Numbered from the stretch's first letter, positions 1 to 11,043 are shown. The stretch: 64,000 nucleotides of DNA from Platanthera guangdongensis (GCA_039583875.1 CM077153.1:65666482-65730481); one strand, 5' to 3'. Numbers and translations are program-made. Notes: a model not told the origin generated them from the sequence alone.

Positions 1-527
1 AGGCCTTCGAGGGCCAGCACAAGTTTGGGCTTAAGCCCGCTACTCCCCGCCTGGTACTGCAACACCTGTACGCCAACGTCTCGACGAGCGGCGGCCAACT
101 AGTCATCGGTCGGCTAATATAAGCGGGCCAAACATATTGCGCACACCCCCTTTTATGGGGCTTGTGGCGCGCATTCCCTGCAAGCGGCTAAATAAACAAC
201 TTCTCCGGAGTCTTCTCCGGTAACCCCAGAACATCACCAATCCGGCTCACACGTCCGGATGGGCTTCACACAGCATGCCTAAACCCGTACTCACACTTCC
301 GGGTACTAATGCAACTAACTGCGGGGACGTACACGTCAACCCGTCGGGAAGCTCCCTTCCCCCCACCTGTTGGTGGAGAGGGACTTCCGTGCAAATATGC
401 AAACTGAAGGCTTCACATGCCCAAGTTGAAACATCGTTACCCTTGTCGCGTGTTTGGCGGCGGGGACGGGAGAGGAGCTCCGGGTCGATTCTGCTACGTG
501 CGGCCGCGTCTGTGGCCGATTTCCACT
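1..527. other. GC-rich stretch with no recognised gene
   Basis: This stretch is GC-rich and open in several frames on both strands, but the translations are Pro/Arg/Ser/Gly-rich and match no family I know. The open frames look like a by-product of low stop-codon density. It precedes the minisatellites and may be part of the CACTA-like element interior. Confidence 0.4.
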
Positions 528-594
528 CCAGGCCGAGCCTCGCTCCAGGCCGAGCCTCGCTCCAGGCCGAGCCTCGCTCCAGGCCGACCGTGCT
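528..594. repeat. 17-bp tandem repeat, about four copies
   Basis: The unit CCAGGCCGAGCCTCGCT is repeated at 528, 545 and 562 without change. A fourth, altered copy runs from 579. Confidence 0.95.
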
Positions 595-646
595 CCAAGT
601 GGCATCGAAGAAGTCGATCTCGGCCTCCACGACTTTAGGCGGCGTT

Positions 647-905
647 GGGCTGCCCATGTTGGCCGACGGGAGAAAGGAAGGGGCGGCGTCGGGCTGTCCC
701 AGTTGGCCGACTGGAGAGAGAAAAGTGCAGGGCTCGGCATGCCCTAGTTGGCCGACTGGAGAGAGGAAGGGGGCCTGCTTCGGGCCGCCCCTCTTGGCCG
801 ATGGGAGAGAGAAAGGTGGCCGACGTCGGGCTGCCCCTGCTGGCCGGTGGGAGAGATAAAGGTGGCCGGCGTCGGGCTGCCCCTGCTGGCCGGCGGGAGA
901 ATCGG
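647..905. repeat. Degenerate GC-rich minisatellite, about 45-bp unit, six copies
   Basis: Units begin near 647, 691, 735, 782, 828 and 874 (spacing 44-47). Each holds a core like GGGCTGCCC followed by TTGGCCGA or CTGGCCGG and a GGGAGAGA tail. The last two copies are most alike. The repeat makes open frames on both strands, which I do not regard as genes. Confidence 0.9.
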
Positions 906-1383
906 TCTCAAAAGAGGGCCAGGGTTGCGTGGCTCCAGGCAGAGAGAGGGAGAGAGGGGCGATGGTAGAGGGGCGGCTCCTCCTTGCTGGTGGGTGGCCG
1001 GAGAGGGAGACGGCGGCGGGTGGTTCCTGCTGCTCCCGGCCAAGAATCAGAGAAGAGGGGGCGGCGGCGGCGCTACTTTGCCGGCGACGGGAGAGGGCGG
1101 GGAAGGGGCGGCGGCTGGGCTCCAGGATCCGCCGGGCTAGGGCTCCCGATCTCTCCCCTGCATCCATTTCTCTCTTTTTTCTCTCCCCGATCTCCTTCTT
1201 CCCAACCCGAGCCCCCCTGCTTCCTTATCTTCCCTTTCTATTTCTTATTTTTCTCTTTTCTTCTCCCCAGCCCCCACCCCCTGCTGAACCCTATCCCCCC
1301 TGCTATTTTCTTTTTTTCTTTCTCTTACTGAAACCCGTGCCCCTTCTTCTCTCTCCCCGATCCCCTCCTACCCCCTCTCATAA
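906..1383. other. Purine-rich then pyrimidine-rich stretch, no gene recognised
   Basis: Bases 906-1140 are GGAG/GGCGG-rich. Bases 1141-1383 are strongly CT-rich on the + strand (CTCTCC, TTCTTTCTC). Such strand-asymmetric sequence is common in transposon leaders and promoters. Nothing coding is supported. Confidence 0.5.
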
Positions 1384-1393
1384 CAAAAATCTA

Positions 1394-1434
1394 TAATATA
1401 TATATAATATATTATATATATATTATGATATAAG

Positions 1435-1512
<78 letters not shown>
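1394..1512. repeat. AT dinucleotide microsatellite
   Basis: A long TA run occupies about 1437-1512. Shorter interrupted TA runs lie just upstream. Open frames across it encode only Tyr-Ile repeats and are artefacts. Confidence 0.97.
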
Positions 1513-1515
<3 letters not shown>

Positions 1516-2020
1516 AGAAACCCATGCGCACAGGAACTCCGCACGCACGCACGCACGAGGACCCGCACGTCCTCAAACGGGGTCGCACCAAAACGTCGCT
1601 CATAGCACGCCCCTAGGCCGACATTTGGGGAGGGTACCACTCGCCCGGCTACGGGGTTGTACACTCTTAGTTTAAAATCCATACCTCTCCCTCCAGCTCT
1701 GAACGGCGGAGGCGTTTTCATACATTCGTCGCTCCCACTGAATCAAACGAAGCGAAAGAGAGATCAATTTTTTCAAAATAATAAATTTTTATCTCTATAA
1801 ATATTTTGCAACAAAATAATTTGTTGTTATTTTGCAACAAAAATTTTGCTACAAAAAAAAATTGTTGTTATTTTAGCAACAAAAAAAATTGTTGCTAATT
1901 TTGCAATAAAGAAAATCCCTTGCTATTTTTGTAGGTGAAATAAAAAATTATTTTCTTAGCTAAATCCGATGCTAATTAGGAAGGATTATCAAGTCTTTCT
2001 AATTTACTTTGCTAAATGAG
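1513..2020. other. CACTA-like subterminal region
   Basis: A short CG-rich part (1513-1740, with ACGCACGC runs) is followed by AT-rich sequence with repeated TTGCAACAA, TTGTTGTTATTTT and TTGCTA words up to the terminal motif. No gene is seen. Confidence 0.5.
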
Positions 2021-2035
2021 AATTTTCTTGTAGTG

Positions 2036-3079
2036 TCTCCTGCCCAACGAGTGGACCCATCATAAGAAGACCCAGTCAAGTGGTGCGCTGTCTAGGTCTC
2101 AGGAGAGTCGGACGGGCGATTGTAGTGGACTTCCCCGACTCGCTCAGGTGAGTGGTCAGAAGTGTGGGGGCGAATGGAGAGTATGGGCTCGCACTCACTC
2201 ATGGCAAGGGGTGGGCGAGTGGGGGTAGTCAGACCCGCACTCGCCCTAGGCCCCGGGCAGGCAGCGAGTGTCAGCCCCGTTGATCACCCACCTTCTCAGG
2301 CGAGTGGCATTTTCATGGACCACTCGCCCAGTGGTGTCTTTTACCATATTGCCCCGGTTGTCATGCTAGTAGCTTTTCAGAACAGTGGAGTTATGATGTT
2401 GCAAGACTAATTTGGGTTGCGTATAGCATTTCAGAATAGCGGGGTTGGGCTATTTGCAGACCCGGCTTGGAATTCTATAAATAGACCCTGTGGGCACCTT
2501 GGAGGGTTTTAGAGATCGGCGGTCTGACAGTCTAATCGGGTGGCTAGCTATTCAGGCGGTCTGACAGTCAGTCCAGAGGACTGGTGATCAGATGGATTAT
2601 CTTAGCAGTTGTGGTCTGAAGGCTTTCCGCAACTGCGGTCTGACGTTCTAGTCGGGCGGCTAGATGCTCAGGTGTTTTGGCGGTTAATCCAGCGGTCTAG
2701 TGGTTTGATGGCTTAACTTAGCAGTTGTGGTTTGAGGGCCTCCCACAACTGCGGTCTGGTCGGTTACACACTGCTGTGGTCAGGCTTCTAGTATTGGCAG
2801 TTGGAGGCTAGCAGGCGGACTGGCGGTTAGCTGGAGCAGTCCGGCGGTTAGCTAGTGGACAGGCAGATAGCTGGCGGTTAGGCGGTTTGCTAGCAGACAG
2901 GCAAATAGCAGTGGCAGATTCATATTTAGTCCCACGTCTCTTATTGTATTCTCTCATTTTCCTGTTTCATATAAATATGGGGGCATACCTATGTAATAAT
3001 TATCTTTTTGGGAGCAATAAAATCTGCGGTTTATTTATTGTTTGTCGTCTTCTCGCTTATTTCTTGCTCATTTCTCACA
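2036..3079 (+). repeat. Probable 5' LTR of old copia element O (left boundary unresolved)
   Basis: The right boundary is supported: sequence ending TTTCTCACA at 3079 is followed at once by a tRNA-Met type primer site. Inside are two TATA-like boxes (2476-2483 and 2969-2977) and an AATAAA at 3016-3021. From about 2100 to 2345 GCGAGTG and its reverse complement CACTCGC recur. From about 2517 to 2890 GCGGTCTGACAGT, GGCTAG and GCGGTTAG words recur. I cannot place the LTR start. It could lie directly after the CACTA end, or the LTR could be only the last few hundred bases with another fragment before it. Confidence 0.55.
2100..2345. repeat. Dispersed GCGAGTG / CACTCGC motif cluster
   Basis: About eight copies of GCGAGTG, ACTCGC or close variants, on both strands, lie upstream of a TATA box at 2476. 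The arrangement parallels the palindrome arrays in the other LTRs of this window, though with a different word. Confidence 0.6.
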
Positions 3080-3090
3080 TGGTATTAGAG
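3080..3090 (+). other. Primer binding site of element O (tRNA-Met type)
   Basis: TGGTATTAGAG directly follows the LTR end. It differs at one base from the TGGTATCAGAG used by elements A and B and matches the 3' end of initiator tRNA-Met. Confidence 0.8.
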
Positions 3091-3753
3091 TAAATCGATT
3101 CATTGCTCCAATCAGATTGCGACTTGTTTTTCTAACCACATGGTTTGCTTCCCGCGCGGCTTCTTCTGGCTTTCTTTCCGCTCTGGTTTCTTGGTGTATT
3201 CTTCCCACCCGTCCTTCCCTGGTTTTCCCTCTCTTGTGGTCTCTTTTTTCGCACGTGTTCAGTTTGCGCGACTTCCTTTGCTTAGTATTATTTTTTTGCG
3301 GCTTCTTTCTTCATTGCTTCTATTCTCTAGTTCGAGTCCTGCATTTTGGTCGCGGCATCGTCCTTGCTGCTGGTGTGCTCTCACCTTGACTGTGCGGCCT
3401 CTTCTTTTCCTCTTACTTCACGCGACGACTTCTCTGGTTGCTGCGGCTTCTCTAACCGATGTGGGCTCCACATCCTGGTCGCAGCCTCTGCTTTTTTATG
3501 GCTAGTGTGTTATCACCGTGACCATGTGGACTTCCCTTGTGATCTCTTTGCTTTTTGCCTGTTTTTTGTCTCTACGACATCTTTAACCGTTGCGGGTTCC
3601 ACATTTTGCTCGCGACATCTTTCCTTTCCGCTGGTGTTTTTTTGGCACCGTGACTGTATGCTTCTCGTGCGGTTTGTTCGATGCTTGTTCGCTGCCTTGT
3701 GTCTTATCGTGCGGGTTGTTCTTGCTTAACCATACGAGTTCGTTTTGGTTTTT
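3091..3753 (+). other. Leader of element O, non-coding
   Basis: Pyrimidine-rich sequence lies between the primer site and the gag start. Open frames here encode Phe/Leu/Ser/Cys-rich chains with no family features, so they are not annotated as genes. Confidence 0.6.
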
Positions 3754-3867
3754 ATGGACACTCTGCCTTCTTCTTCTTTCTCTGCTCCTCCTTCTATTTC
3801 CTCTTCCTCTTTCTCTGCTTCTGGTAATTTGGGTACCACTTTTAAGCTTATCGGTCTCAATTATCCT
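3754..3867 (+). pseudogene. copia gag of element O, N-terminal piece
   Basis: An ATG at 3754 opens 38 codons: a Ser-rich start, then FKLIGLNYP, the well-known opening of plant copia Gag (UBN2-type). The frame is cut exactly at 3867 by element A. The rest of gag resumes at 61806 in the same phase once one copy of the ATCCT duplication is discounted. The insertion at codon 38 ended Gag production from this copy. It is a short relic, identified by motif and by continuity with the distal half. Confidence 0.85.
3863..3867. repeat. Target-site duplication of element A, left copy (ATCCT)
   Basis: ATCCT at 3863-3867 is repeated at 61801-61805, directly after the 3' LTR of A. Both LTR ends are TG...CA. 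Confidence 0.95.
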
Positions 3868-4039
3868 TGTTGGGTACATTGGTCACAATGTACTTGATTT
3901 GAAGAAGCACTTTCAACTCAATGATAGACACATATTTGTATTTGATATATATTTTAGTTTATGTTTGCAGGATTACATATTGATTGGACAGGTGGACACA
4001 AGAAACTAACTTGATTTTGAAGAAAAATTGTCAAAGTTC

Positions 4040-4720
4040 AAAAGTATCGACACACTTCAACTATGTCGACGCCTTTGCAGTAGCTGTGTCGAGACAAGTC
4101 AGCACAGTCTACATTCAACAACTTATAGTGCATAAAATTGACTAAGTACAAAAGTGTCGACACACTTCAACTGTGTCGACATCTTTAAAGAAGCTATGTC
4201 GAGACAAGTCAGTTAACTCGACACATAGAATATTAAAGATAGTTGTGTCGAGCCAAGTCAGTTGTCTCGACACCTTGAAGACTACGTCAGCTTACTTGAC
4301 ACTATAAAGCTCAAAGCAGTTGTGTCAAGAAGAGACAACTGTCTCGACACAAAAAAGATAGGAAATTTTACGAAGTAAAATTGTGTCAAGGCAAATCAAC
4401 TGTCTCGACACAATGAAGAATTAAAGATAGACTTTCTGACATCAAGTAGACAGTTATGTCGAGATAACCCAACTGTCTCGACACAAGGCAGAACAAAAGA
4501 TGTCGACACAGACAACACTTGTGTCGAGACAAATCAACTGTCTCGACACTCTCAAGTTTCAAATGAAAATTCTATCAAGTAGAATTGTGTCGAGACTGCT
4601 AAGATGTCTCGACACAAGTGTCGAGACACTTTTGACATCTCGACACTTATGTTTCAAAAAATGTGCAGAGTCAACACATAAGTGCCAAGATGGGTCAGAA
4701 CTTTCACATCAGGTACAAGA
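4040..4720. promoter_or_regulatory. Array of inverted pairs GTGTCGAGACA ... TGTCTCGACAC in the U3 of A
   Basis: About eight hairpin-like pairs are visible. The clearest is 4521-4531 with 4539-4549, separated by seven bases. Others lie near 4195-4226, 4243-4273, 4381-4412 and 4455-4484. Each arm contains GAGACA or TGTCTC, the core word of plant auxin-response elements. Any hormone link is inference. The array lies directly upstream of the TATA box. Confidence 0.85.
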
Positions 4721-4814
4721 ATAAGATATTTCAACAGAAACAGTCTAAGAACGGATTTGATGTATGGTGTCAGATGCTGATGTCATTATTCAGTAACTAA
4801 CCATCCATGAAGAC

Positions 4815-4822
4815 TATAAATA
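4815..4822 (+). promoter_or_regulatory. TATA box of the A 5' LTR
   Basis: TATAAATA sits about 100 bases after the last palindrome. The same position is kept in the 3' LTR (60916-60923) and, in equivalent context, in element B. Confidence 0.8.
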
Positions 4823-5698
4823 GAGGGGTAGTCTACACCAACAACAAGAGAGAGAATCGATCAAGCAAACAAAAAATTCACATTCTCATTCTAATCCTGA
4901 GGAGGAAGAAGAAGATGAAGGTCTTCAAGAAAATCTCCAGATACTTTATATAAGTCGATCTGCAGATCAAGCTGGATCTGATCCACAATTTCTTCAAGGT
5001 TATCAAGCCGATCAACATTAAGAAGATAGCAGATCCAGAAAAACAACTTTTCAGGCAAACAATTTATCAAGAAGAAAACCATTGCTGTTGATTGAAGAAT
5101 CTGTGCTAACAGATAAGTCAGATTACAGAAACTCTGTTTTCTGAAAATTTATCCTTTATACTTTACCTCTTTATTTTGTAAGATCTCCTAGAGATCTGAG
5201 TGGGTAGGACATCTTATCTCTGAGTTGTAAGTCTAATTTATAAAGACTGAGGTAGGGTTCTTGATGGACCTGAGGTAGGTGGTTTTGAGTGAATCACTGA
5301 GTTGTAAACCTAATTTATAAAGGCTGAGGTAGGGTTCTTTAGGGACTTGAGGTAGGAGAATAGCAAAATCTCTGAGGTAGGACCTGTTGATCTGAGTGTA
5401 GGTTTCTTAACAGAAACTGAGTCTGTAGGATCTTTAGATCTGAGTTAAAGAGGATGACCTATAACCTTATCTAGCACATTGCTAGTGATGAAGAAGAGGG
5501 AAAGTAGATGTATCCTAGATAGGGGAGCTACTATAAATTCTTTGTGCGCAGTATGCTGTGATTTCTATTGCTTGTACTGTGTTCTGAATTCTCTAACTAC
5601 TGATTTTGTTAATTGATACAGATTTGCTAAAGTATTTTAAAAAAGTCATCAATTCACCCCCTCTAGGTGATTATCTACCCATACGATTATCTTTCAAG

Positions 5699-5709
5699 TG
5701 GTATCAGAG
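5699..5709 (+). other. Primer binding site of A (tRNA-Met type)
   Basis: TGGTATCAGAG lies two bases after the LTR end, the standard copia arrangement. Confidence 0.9.
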
Positions 5710-5777
5710 TGAGGTTGTTCAAGAAAGACCTAACAGTCTGAAAAACATCCAAAGGGTATTAGAAAAATATCAGATTT

Positions 5778-8052
5778 ATGGCTTTTGAATCACACAGAGA
5801 ACTCGATTATATGAAACTGCCTATTTGTACCCATGACAACTTTGTTATATGGAAATAGAGAGTAAGATTGTTTATGGAAGCCTCAGATCCAAGAATCTTT
5901 GTCACTGTACAAGAAGGACCATATATACCAATGAAGACATCAGTCCTAGATGCAAATGTTCGAACCCCCAGGAAACTATCATAAATGATAAAAGATGGGG
6001 TGGTACTTGCCACCATGGATAAGAGGGCATAAAATATAATAGTCAGTACTACATACAATTCAACCTTTCAGAATCTTGTGCACTGTAATACCTCCAAGGA
6101 GATGTGAGATACACTCATAGTATACATGGAAGGTACAGAAGAAGTGTGAGATGACAAAAAATCTCTCCTCAACCCGCAGTATGAGGCCTTTAGCTAAGGA
6201 AAGACTAATTCTATAGAACAATATTATGAAAAGTTCTTTAGAATAGTAAATGACTTAAGAAACCATGACAGAATTTTCTCAAATTATGAGCTGAATGACA
6301 AGTTTTTGAGATCCCTAAACAAAGAATGAGATATCAAGATTTGTGATATAAGATAAATAGGAAATCTAAGATATATGTTACCCCAAGACTTGTATGAGAA
6401 GCTTATGTCACATGAGCTCCAGCTAAACTCTAGAAAAGCTGAAGTAGAATCTGCCAAAATTTCAACCCACATTAAATCTGTGGCCTTCAAAGCAGATACA
6501 TCTAAGAAAGCTAGAAGAGAAATTACATCATCACCCAAAAGGGATGAAGATACAGATAGCACTGGAGTCTGTTCTTCATCAGAAGATCTATCAGATGATG
6601 AATTGACACTGTTTATCAGGCAATTTAAGAAAATGCTAAGGAGATGGAAGTAGTTGAATAAAAAGAAACCTTCCGGATCAAGCTTCAGTAAAAGCAAAGA
6701 TAAACACAGAGATAAATCTGTGGTCATGTATGATTCTCATCAAAACAAACAATCTAAGACTGACATTATTTATTTTTGCTGTAACAGGCTTGGGCATGTC
6801 ATAGCTGACTGTCCAGTAAAAAAGAAGGAAAGCAAAAAGTCAAAAGAAAAGAAGTTCTATAAGAACAAGAAATCAGAGAAGGGTCTGATGACAAAGAAAT
6901 CCAAGAGCATATTTGATGGTGATACTGACTCAACTGAGTAAGAAGAAGAACTTGCTGGACTGTTCTCCTATGAAGAAGAGTTCATCCGAAAGGCTATTTA
7001 TAATGGGGAAAGCTCCATAACTTCATCACACCATGGTGATTCTGAAGAAGATATAGAGATCAATTTAATGGCACTATCTGATGATCCAGAAACAGAAGCA
7101 CTTGACTGTCAGAATACTCAGGTAATCTATGACAATTCAACAAGTACTAAAACTTCTATATATGAGACTGGGGATGAGCTAGACTCATGTGACTCAAAGT
7201 TTTATTCACATAAGACTAACTCTGTTATTGAAATACAGCAGCTCACAGTCAAGTTTGGAAAGTTGTTACAAGCCCTAGTAAATAGCAAAAAGCTTGTCAA
7301 AGAACAAGCTGTAGAGATAGCTTCACTAAAATGTTTTGAGTATCATCATAAGATGGATACTCAAAAAAATGGTCTTCAAAGTTCTAAGTTGGTAAAGCTG
7401 ACTAAGATCATTGATGATCAAATTTTATTGCTGAAGTAGAAGGATGCAACAATTCAGGAGCTGGAACTCAAACTCCTGAATGAGAAAAAATTAGTTCAAC
7501 AATTTTGTAAACGTAAAACTGTATTACCCATTATAGATACCTTCTCAGGAACACCTGGAAGTGGTCTTGGGTATGTTAAACCCAAGAAGAAAAGAGGCAA
7601 GAAGCTGACAGGACAAAAAAGGTCTAGTCATTCCACAACCTGTAATTCAGACTAAAGGAAAAGAAATCCAGAAGTTTGGACTAGTTGGACCAAGTTTATA
7701 TGTGAATAGGAAAGCTATACTTAATGTGCCTGCTCCAAGGAGGATAGTTGTAACTGAGAGATAAAACAACTTGTTTGCTCCCAATCAAATTACAACAGTC
7801 AAGTGTGCTGATTCATGTACTAAGGAATGTCAGCACAAAGTTCCTTCTGTTCCTCCAAAGAGGAGGTACAACAGATATGAATGTTGGTGTTGTGGAAAGG
7901 TAGGGCATTTTGCCTTGGACTGTTGGTTCAATTACTCAGTGTCTTATATTCAGAAAATATATCCAGTTAAGAAGCTCACTGGTGGTTTCAATAGAACCAC
8001 ATCTAACAAGAACCTAGGACCCAAAACAACTTTGGTTCCTAAGGAAAAATAA
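5778..8052 (+). pseudogene. Degraded Sirevirus gag of element A
   Basis: The ATG at 5778 opens a frame whose product aligns by eye along its length with the intact gag of element B (MKLPIC near the start, then an RLFMEASDPRI block). At least seven in-frame stops lie in the first 600 bases, several at codons that are Trp, Gln or Glu in B, and there are later frame changes. Two CX2CX4HX4C zinc knuckles survive, near 6775-6820 (CCNRLGHVIADC) and 7880-7925 (CWCCGKVGHFALDC). A coiled-coil-like stretch lies between them. The frame ends with TAA at 8050-8052, followed in frame by pol, as in B. This copy cannot make Gag. Confidence 0.9.
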
Positions 8053-9660
8053 ATTCTTATTTTACAGGAATGTCCAAGCACCAAAGATAAACCAATCTGG
8101 TACTTGGATAGTGGGCGTTCCAGACACATGACTGGAACAAGAGGAAATTTAAGGGAATTTATTCCCATGGATAATGGACCAAAGGTGATCTTTGGTGGAG
8201 CTAACAAAGGAATAACAAAAGGTTATGGTAAGATCACAAATGGCTTAGTCACTCTCACTAAAGTAGCTTATGTGGAAGGCTTGAAATACAACCTTATAAG
8301 AATAAGTCAACTTTATGATCTTGGCTATGACATTTCTTTCCACAAAGATGAGTGCCTAATAAAGAATTCAAGTGACCAAGATGTCATCTTGACAGGCACT
8401 AGATGTGGGAATGTGTATTGTTTGAATTTTCTTTATTAAAAGTTAGACTCATCCTTATGCCTAGTTGCAAATGAGAAATCCTCACACTGTGTCAAATGGC
8501 ACAAGAGGCTAGCTCATTTGAACTATAAGGCCATAAGCAAACTTTTTAGTAGAGAGCTTGTTAGGAATGGCCCTAACAGTAAATGCTCAAAGGAGAGCAT
8601 ATGCTCAGCATGCCAAAAGGCAAGCAAACTAAAACTACGTTCAAAAGTATTGAATGTAAAGATTCAGTGAGGTGTTTATATTTCTTGCATATGGACTTGT
8701 TTGGTCCTATATCAGTTCATAGTTTAGGAAGGAGAATTTGCACTTTTGTAATAGTTGATGACTATTCCAGATTCACTTGGATTTTCTTTTTAAGGAAAAA
8801 GTCTGAAACCCCTAATATCTTCAAGACTTTTGTCAAACAAATTCAGAATGAATTAAGCAGCTCTGTTGTCAAAATTAAAAGTGATCATGGAACTGAGTTT
8901 CAATCTGATTATATGACAAAGTTTTGTGAAGAATTGGGGATTCAACAAGAGTTTTCCTCACCAAGAACACCCCAGCAAAATAAGATTGCTGAGAGGAAGA
9001 ATATGACTCTCATTGAAGCTGAAAGAACCATGCTGAGTGATTCTTCACTTCCAGAATACTTCTGAGCTGAAGCAATAAACACATCATGTCATGTTCTTAA
9101 TAGAGCTTCAATCAACAAAATATTGAATAAAACTCCTTATGAACTTATGAAGAGCAGAAAACCAAACTTGGCCTATTTTAGAATCTTTGGATGTAGATGT
9201 TATGTCCTAAACAATGGGAAAACATACATAACCAAGTTTGCTGAGAAGTCTTATGATGACATATTTGTTGGTTATAGTGACTACAATAGGGCCTATAGGG
9301 TCTACAACTTAAGGGATCAAGTTGTGGAAGAGTCTATTCATGTTGTATTTGATGAAAGTTCTATGTTTTATAATGATAAGTTATGTTCATCAAACATAAC
9401 AGATGAAGACTTGAAGCTAAAGGAGCTGACTATAAATGATAATTTTCCAACAAGCCAGAATATACAAAATGGAGTCAACATAGTTGAAGAAGTGTTTGCA
9501 CAGGAACAATAAGGAGAAGAAACTCAGCATGATGTAGGTGGTCAAGGAGAAGAAGTCACATTACATGTGGCTATCATACATCTAAGGGATCATCCAAGGG
9601 AGTTGATCATAGGAGATGTTGCACAGGGTGTGACTATAAGAAGCAAACATCACAACACAG
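8053..9660 (+). pseudogene. Element A pol: protease and integrase part, degraded
   Basis: Directly after the gag stop the frame continues into a copia protease (WYLDSG near 8098-8115, carrying the catalytic Asp). A GAG-pre-integrase zinc region follows (WHKRLAHL near 8500, then a C..C pair), then the integrase core (MDLFGP, VDDYSRF, SDHGTEFQ, TPQQNKIAERKN). The usual Gly after PQQN is Lys here. A stop follows PEYF near 9062 and another stop ends the tail near 9510. Integrase would transfer strands during insertion, but this copy is broken. Confidence 0.9.
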
Positions 9661-10259
9661 TAATGTATTCAAGTTTTCTATCCTAGACAGAACCAAAGAA
9701 ATTTGAAGAATCTAATGTGGATCCATTTTATATAAGTGCAGTGCAGGAAGAATTGAGCCAGTTCAGGAGGTGCAATGTCTGGAAGCTAGTTCCCAGACTA
9801 GATAACTACAACATCATAGGAACCAAATGGATATATAGAAATAAATTGGATGAGAATGAGGTTATAGTCAGAAACAAACATAGATTCGTTGCAAAGGGAT
9901 ATGGACAAGAAGAGGGAATAGACTTTGATCAAACTTTTGCACTAGTGGCTAGATTGAAGGCTATATGACTCTTCCTAGCATATGCAGTCTACAAAAGTTT
10001 CAAAGTTTACCAAATAGATGTAAAGTCAGCCATCTTAAATGGTAATCTTTAGATAAGGATGGTGCTGGGAAGCCAGATGATATCACTTTGTATAGGGGCA
10101 TAGTTGGTTCACTACTCTATCTAACAGCTAGTAGACCAAAAATAATGTATGCAACTTATGTTTGTGCTAGGTATCAAGCATGCCCTAAAGAATCTCACTA
10201 TACAACAGTTGAAAGAATACAGAGATGTCTAAAGGGCATACCTAATCTTGGCCTATGGT
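9661..10259 (+). pseudogene. Element A reverse transcriptase, internally deleted
   Basis: The RT N-terminal block is clear ([30 protein letters not shown]), then YQIDVKSAILNGNL near 10010-10050. Directly after comes sequence matching a region about 480 bases further on in element B ([17 protein letters not shown]). The catalytic YVDD block is therefore missing. Stops occur at 9966 and near the deletion point. The frame is then cut at 10259 by element C and resumes at 43880 in the RNase H region. Confidence 0.9.
10255..10259. repeat. Target-site duplication of element C, left copy (ATGGT)
   Basis: ATGGT at 10255-10259 recurs at 43875-43879, directly after the right LTR. Removing C and one copy restores continuity of the pol-like sequence of A. 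Confidence 0.95.
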
Positions 10260-10981
10260 TGTAAGACCCCCCTTTTTTTCTTTTTAAAGAACCGGGGTCT
10301 TAGGCCCAGAACCGCCGCTTTGCGGTGACACCTTCACACTCGGGAAGGTCATCACTACAAAAGCCGATTCTGTCGGCCAAATCGATCATAACTGTAGCAA
10401 AATAATAAAGCAAGTTCATAGCAATCACATATATTGCAAATAAACTCCACGAAGGGAGTGTCCATAGATATACAAAATACTAAAGCTTGGGCTCATGCCT
10501 AGTACATCAAGTCCTTACTACATTTCTCTCATCGCGGAAGCAAACTAATATAACTACTAGTAGCAATCAGGACTCATAGTCCCTGTCATCTGGACTCCGA
10601 AACTAGACTGTCTGATCTCTAAGCGTGCCGACCTCCGGGGCTGCTCCTCCATGCTGGGCTCCATGGTCCCCTAAAATGATGTGGTTCGAAAACCGTTAGT
10701 CTAAAAGACTAAATCCTATCATACCCCACCCCTTCCCCCATGGCTCCTAGGGACCGAGCGGAGAGGAAGAAAGGGGAGGACTTGAAGGTGGAGAATAATC
10801 AAAAACAGATGCCAGCGGACCTATACTAGCAATTTTATAATAGATATTGACAATAAGATGAAATATGAAAAGTAACCTTCACTTATGTGGGAACACATAA
10901 GCCAAGGGATCTTCTGCAAGGCTACCATCGTATAAAAAGTCTCATACCAATTTATACGTTGGGGGTGTCGGTTATCAAACA

Positions 10982-10983
<2 letters not shown>

Positions 10984-11041
<58 letters not shown>
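10984..11041. repeat. TA microsatellite in the C left LTR
   Basis: About 29 TA units. The partner is in the right LTR at 39300-39358. In D the same site has only a few units (about 15245-15255). Confidence 0.97.

Positions 11042-11043
<2 letters not shown>

Larger units (their letters stand above)
1..2035. mobile_element. CACTA-like DNA transposon, right end (left end outside window)
   Basis: The segment ends at 2021-2035 in AATTTTCTTGTAGTG. Its reverse complement begins CACTACAAGAAAATT, the usual terminal inverted repeat of plant CACTA elements. Just inside (about 1800-1925) are repeated palindrome-like words built from TTGCAACAAAA and TTGTTGCTA, which fit a subterminal repeat region. The bases after the end (TCT, 2036-2038) would be one copy of a 3-bp target duplication, but the other end is outside the window, so this is unproven. 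No transposase reading frame is seen here. The GC-rich interior could be captured or non-coding filler. The call rests mainly on the terminal motif. Confidence 0.6.
3868..5696 (+). repeat. 5' LTR of element A (1,829 bp)
   Basis: It starts TGTTGGGTACATTGG and ends GATTATCTTTCA just before the primer site. It holds an array of inverted pairs (about 4040-4720), a TATA box (4815-4822), and a region of short GAGGTAGG/TGAGTTGTAAG repeats (about 5190-5450) probably in R/U5. The matching 3' LTR is 59969-61800. Confidence 0.95.

Noticed and set aside
247..1396. Several long open frames on both strands in the GC-rich start of the window
   Set aside because: Low-complexity products of GC-rich minisatellites, with overlapping frames in both directions and no family features.
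3042..3729. Overlapping open frames in the O leader
   Set aside because: Phe/Leu/Ser-rich translations of a pyrimidine-rich leader between primer site and gag; no conserved motif.
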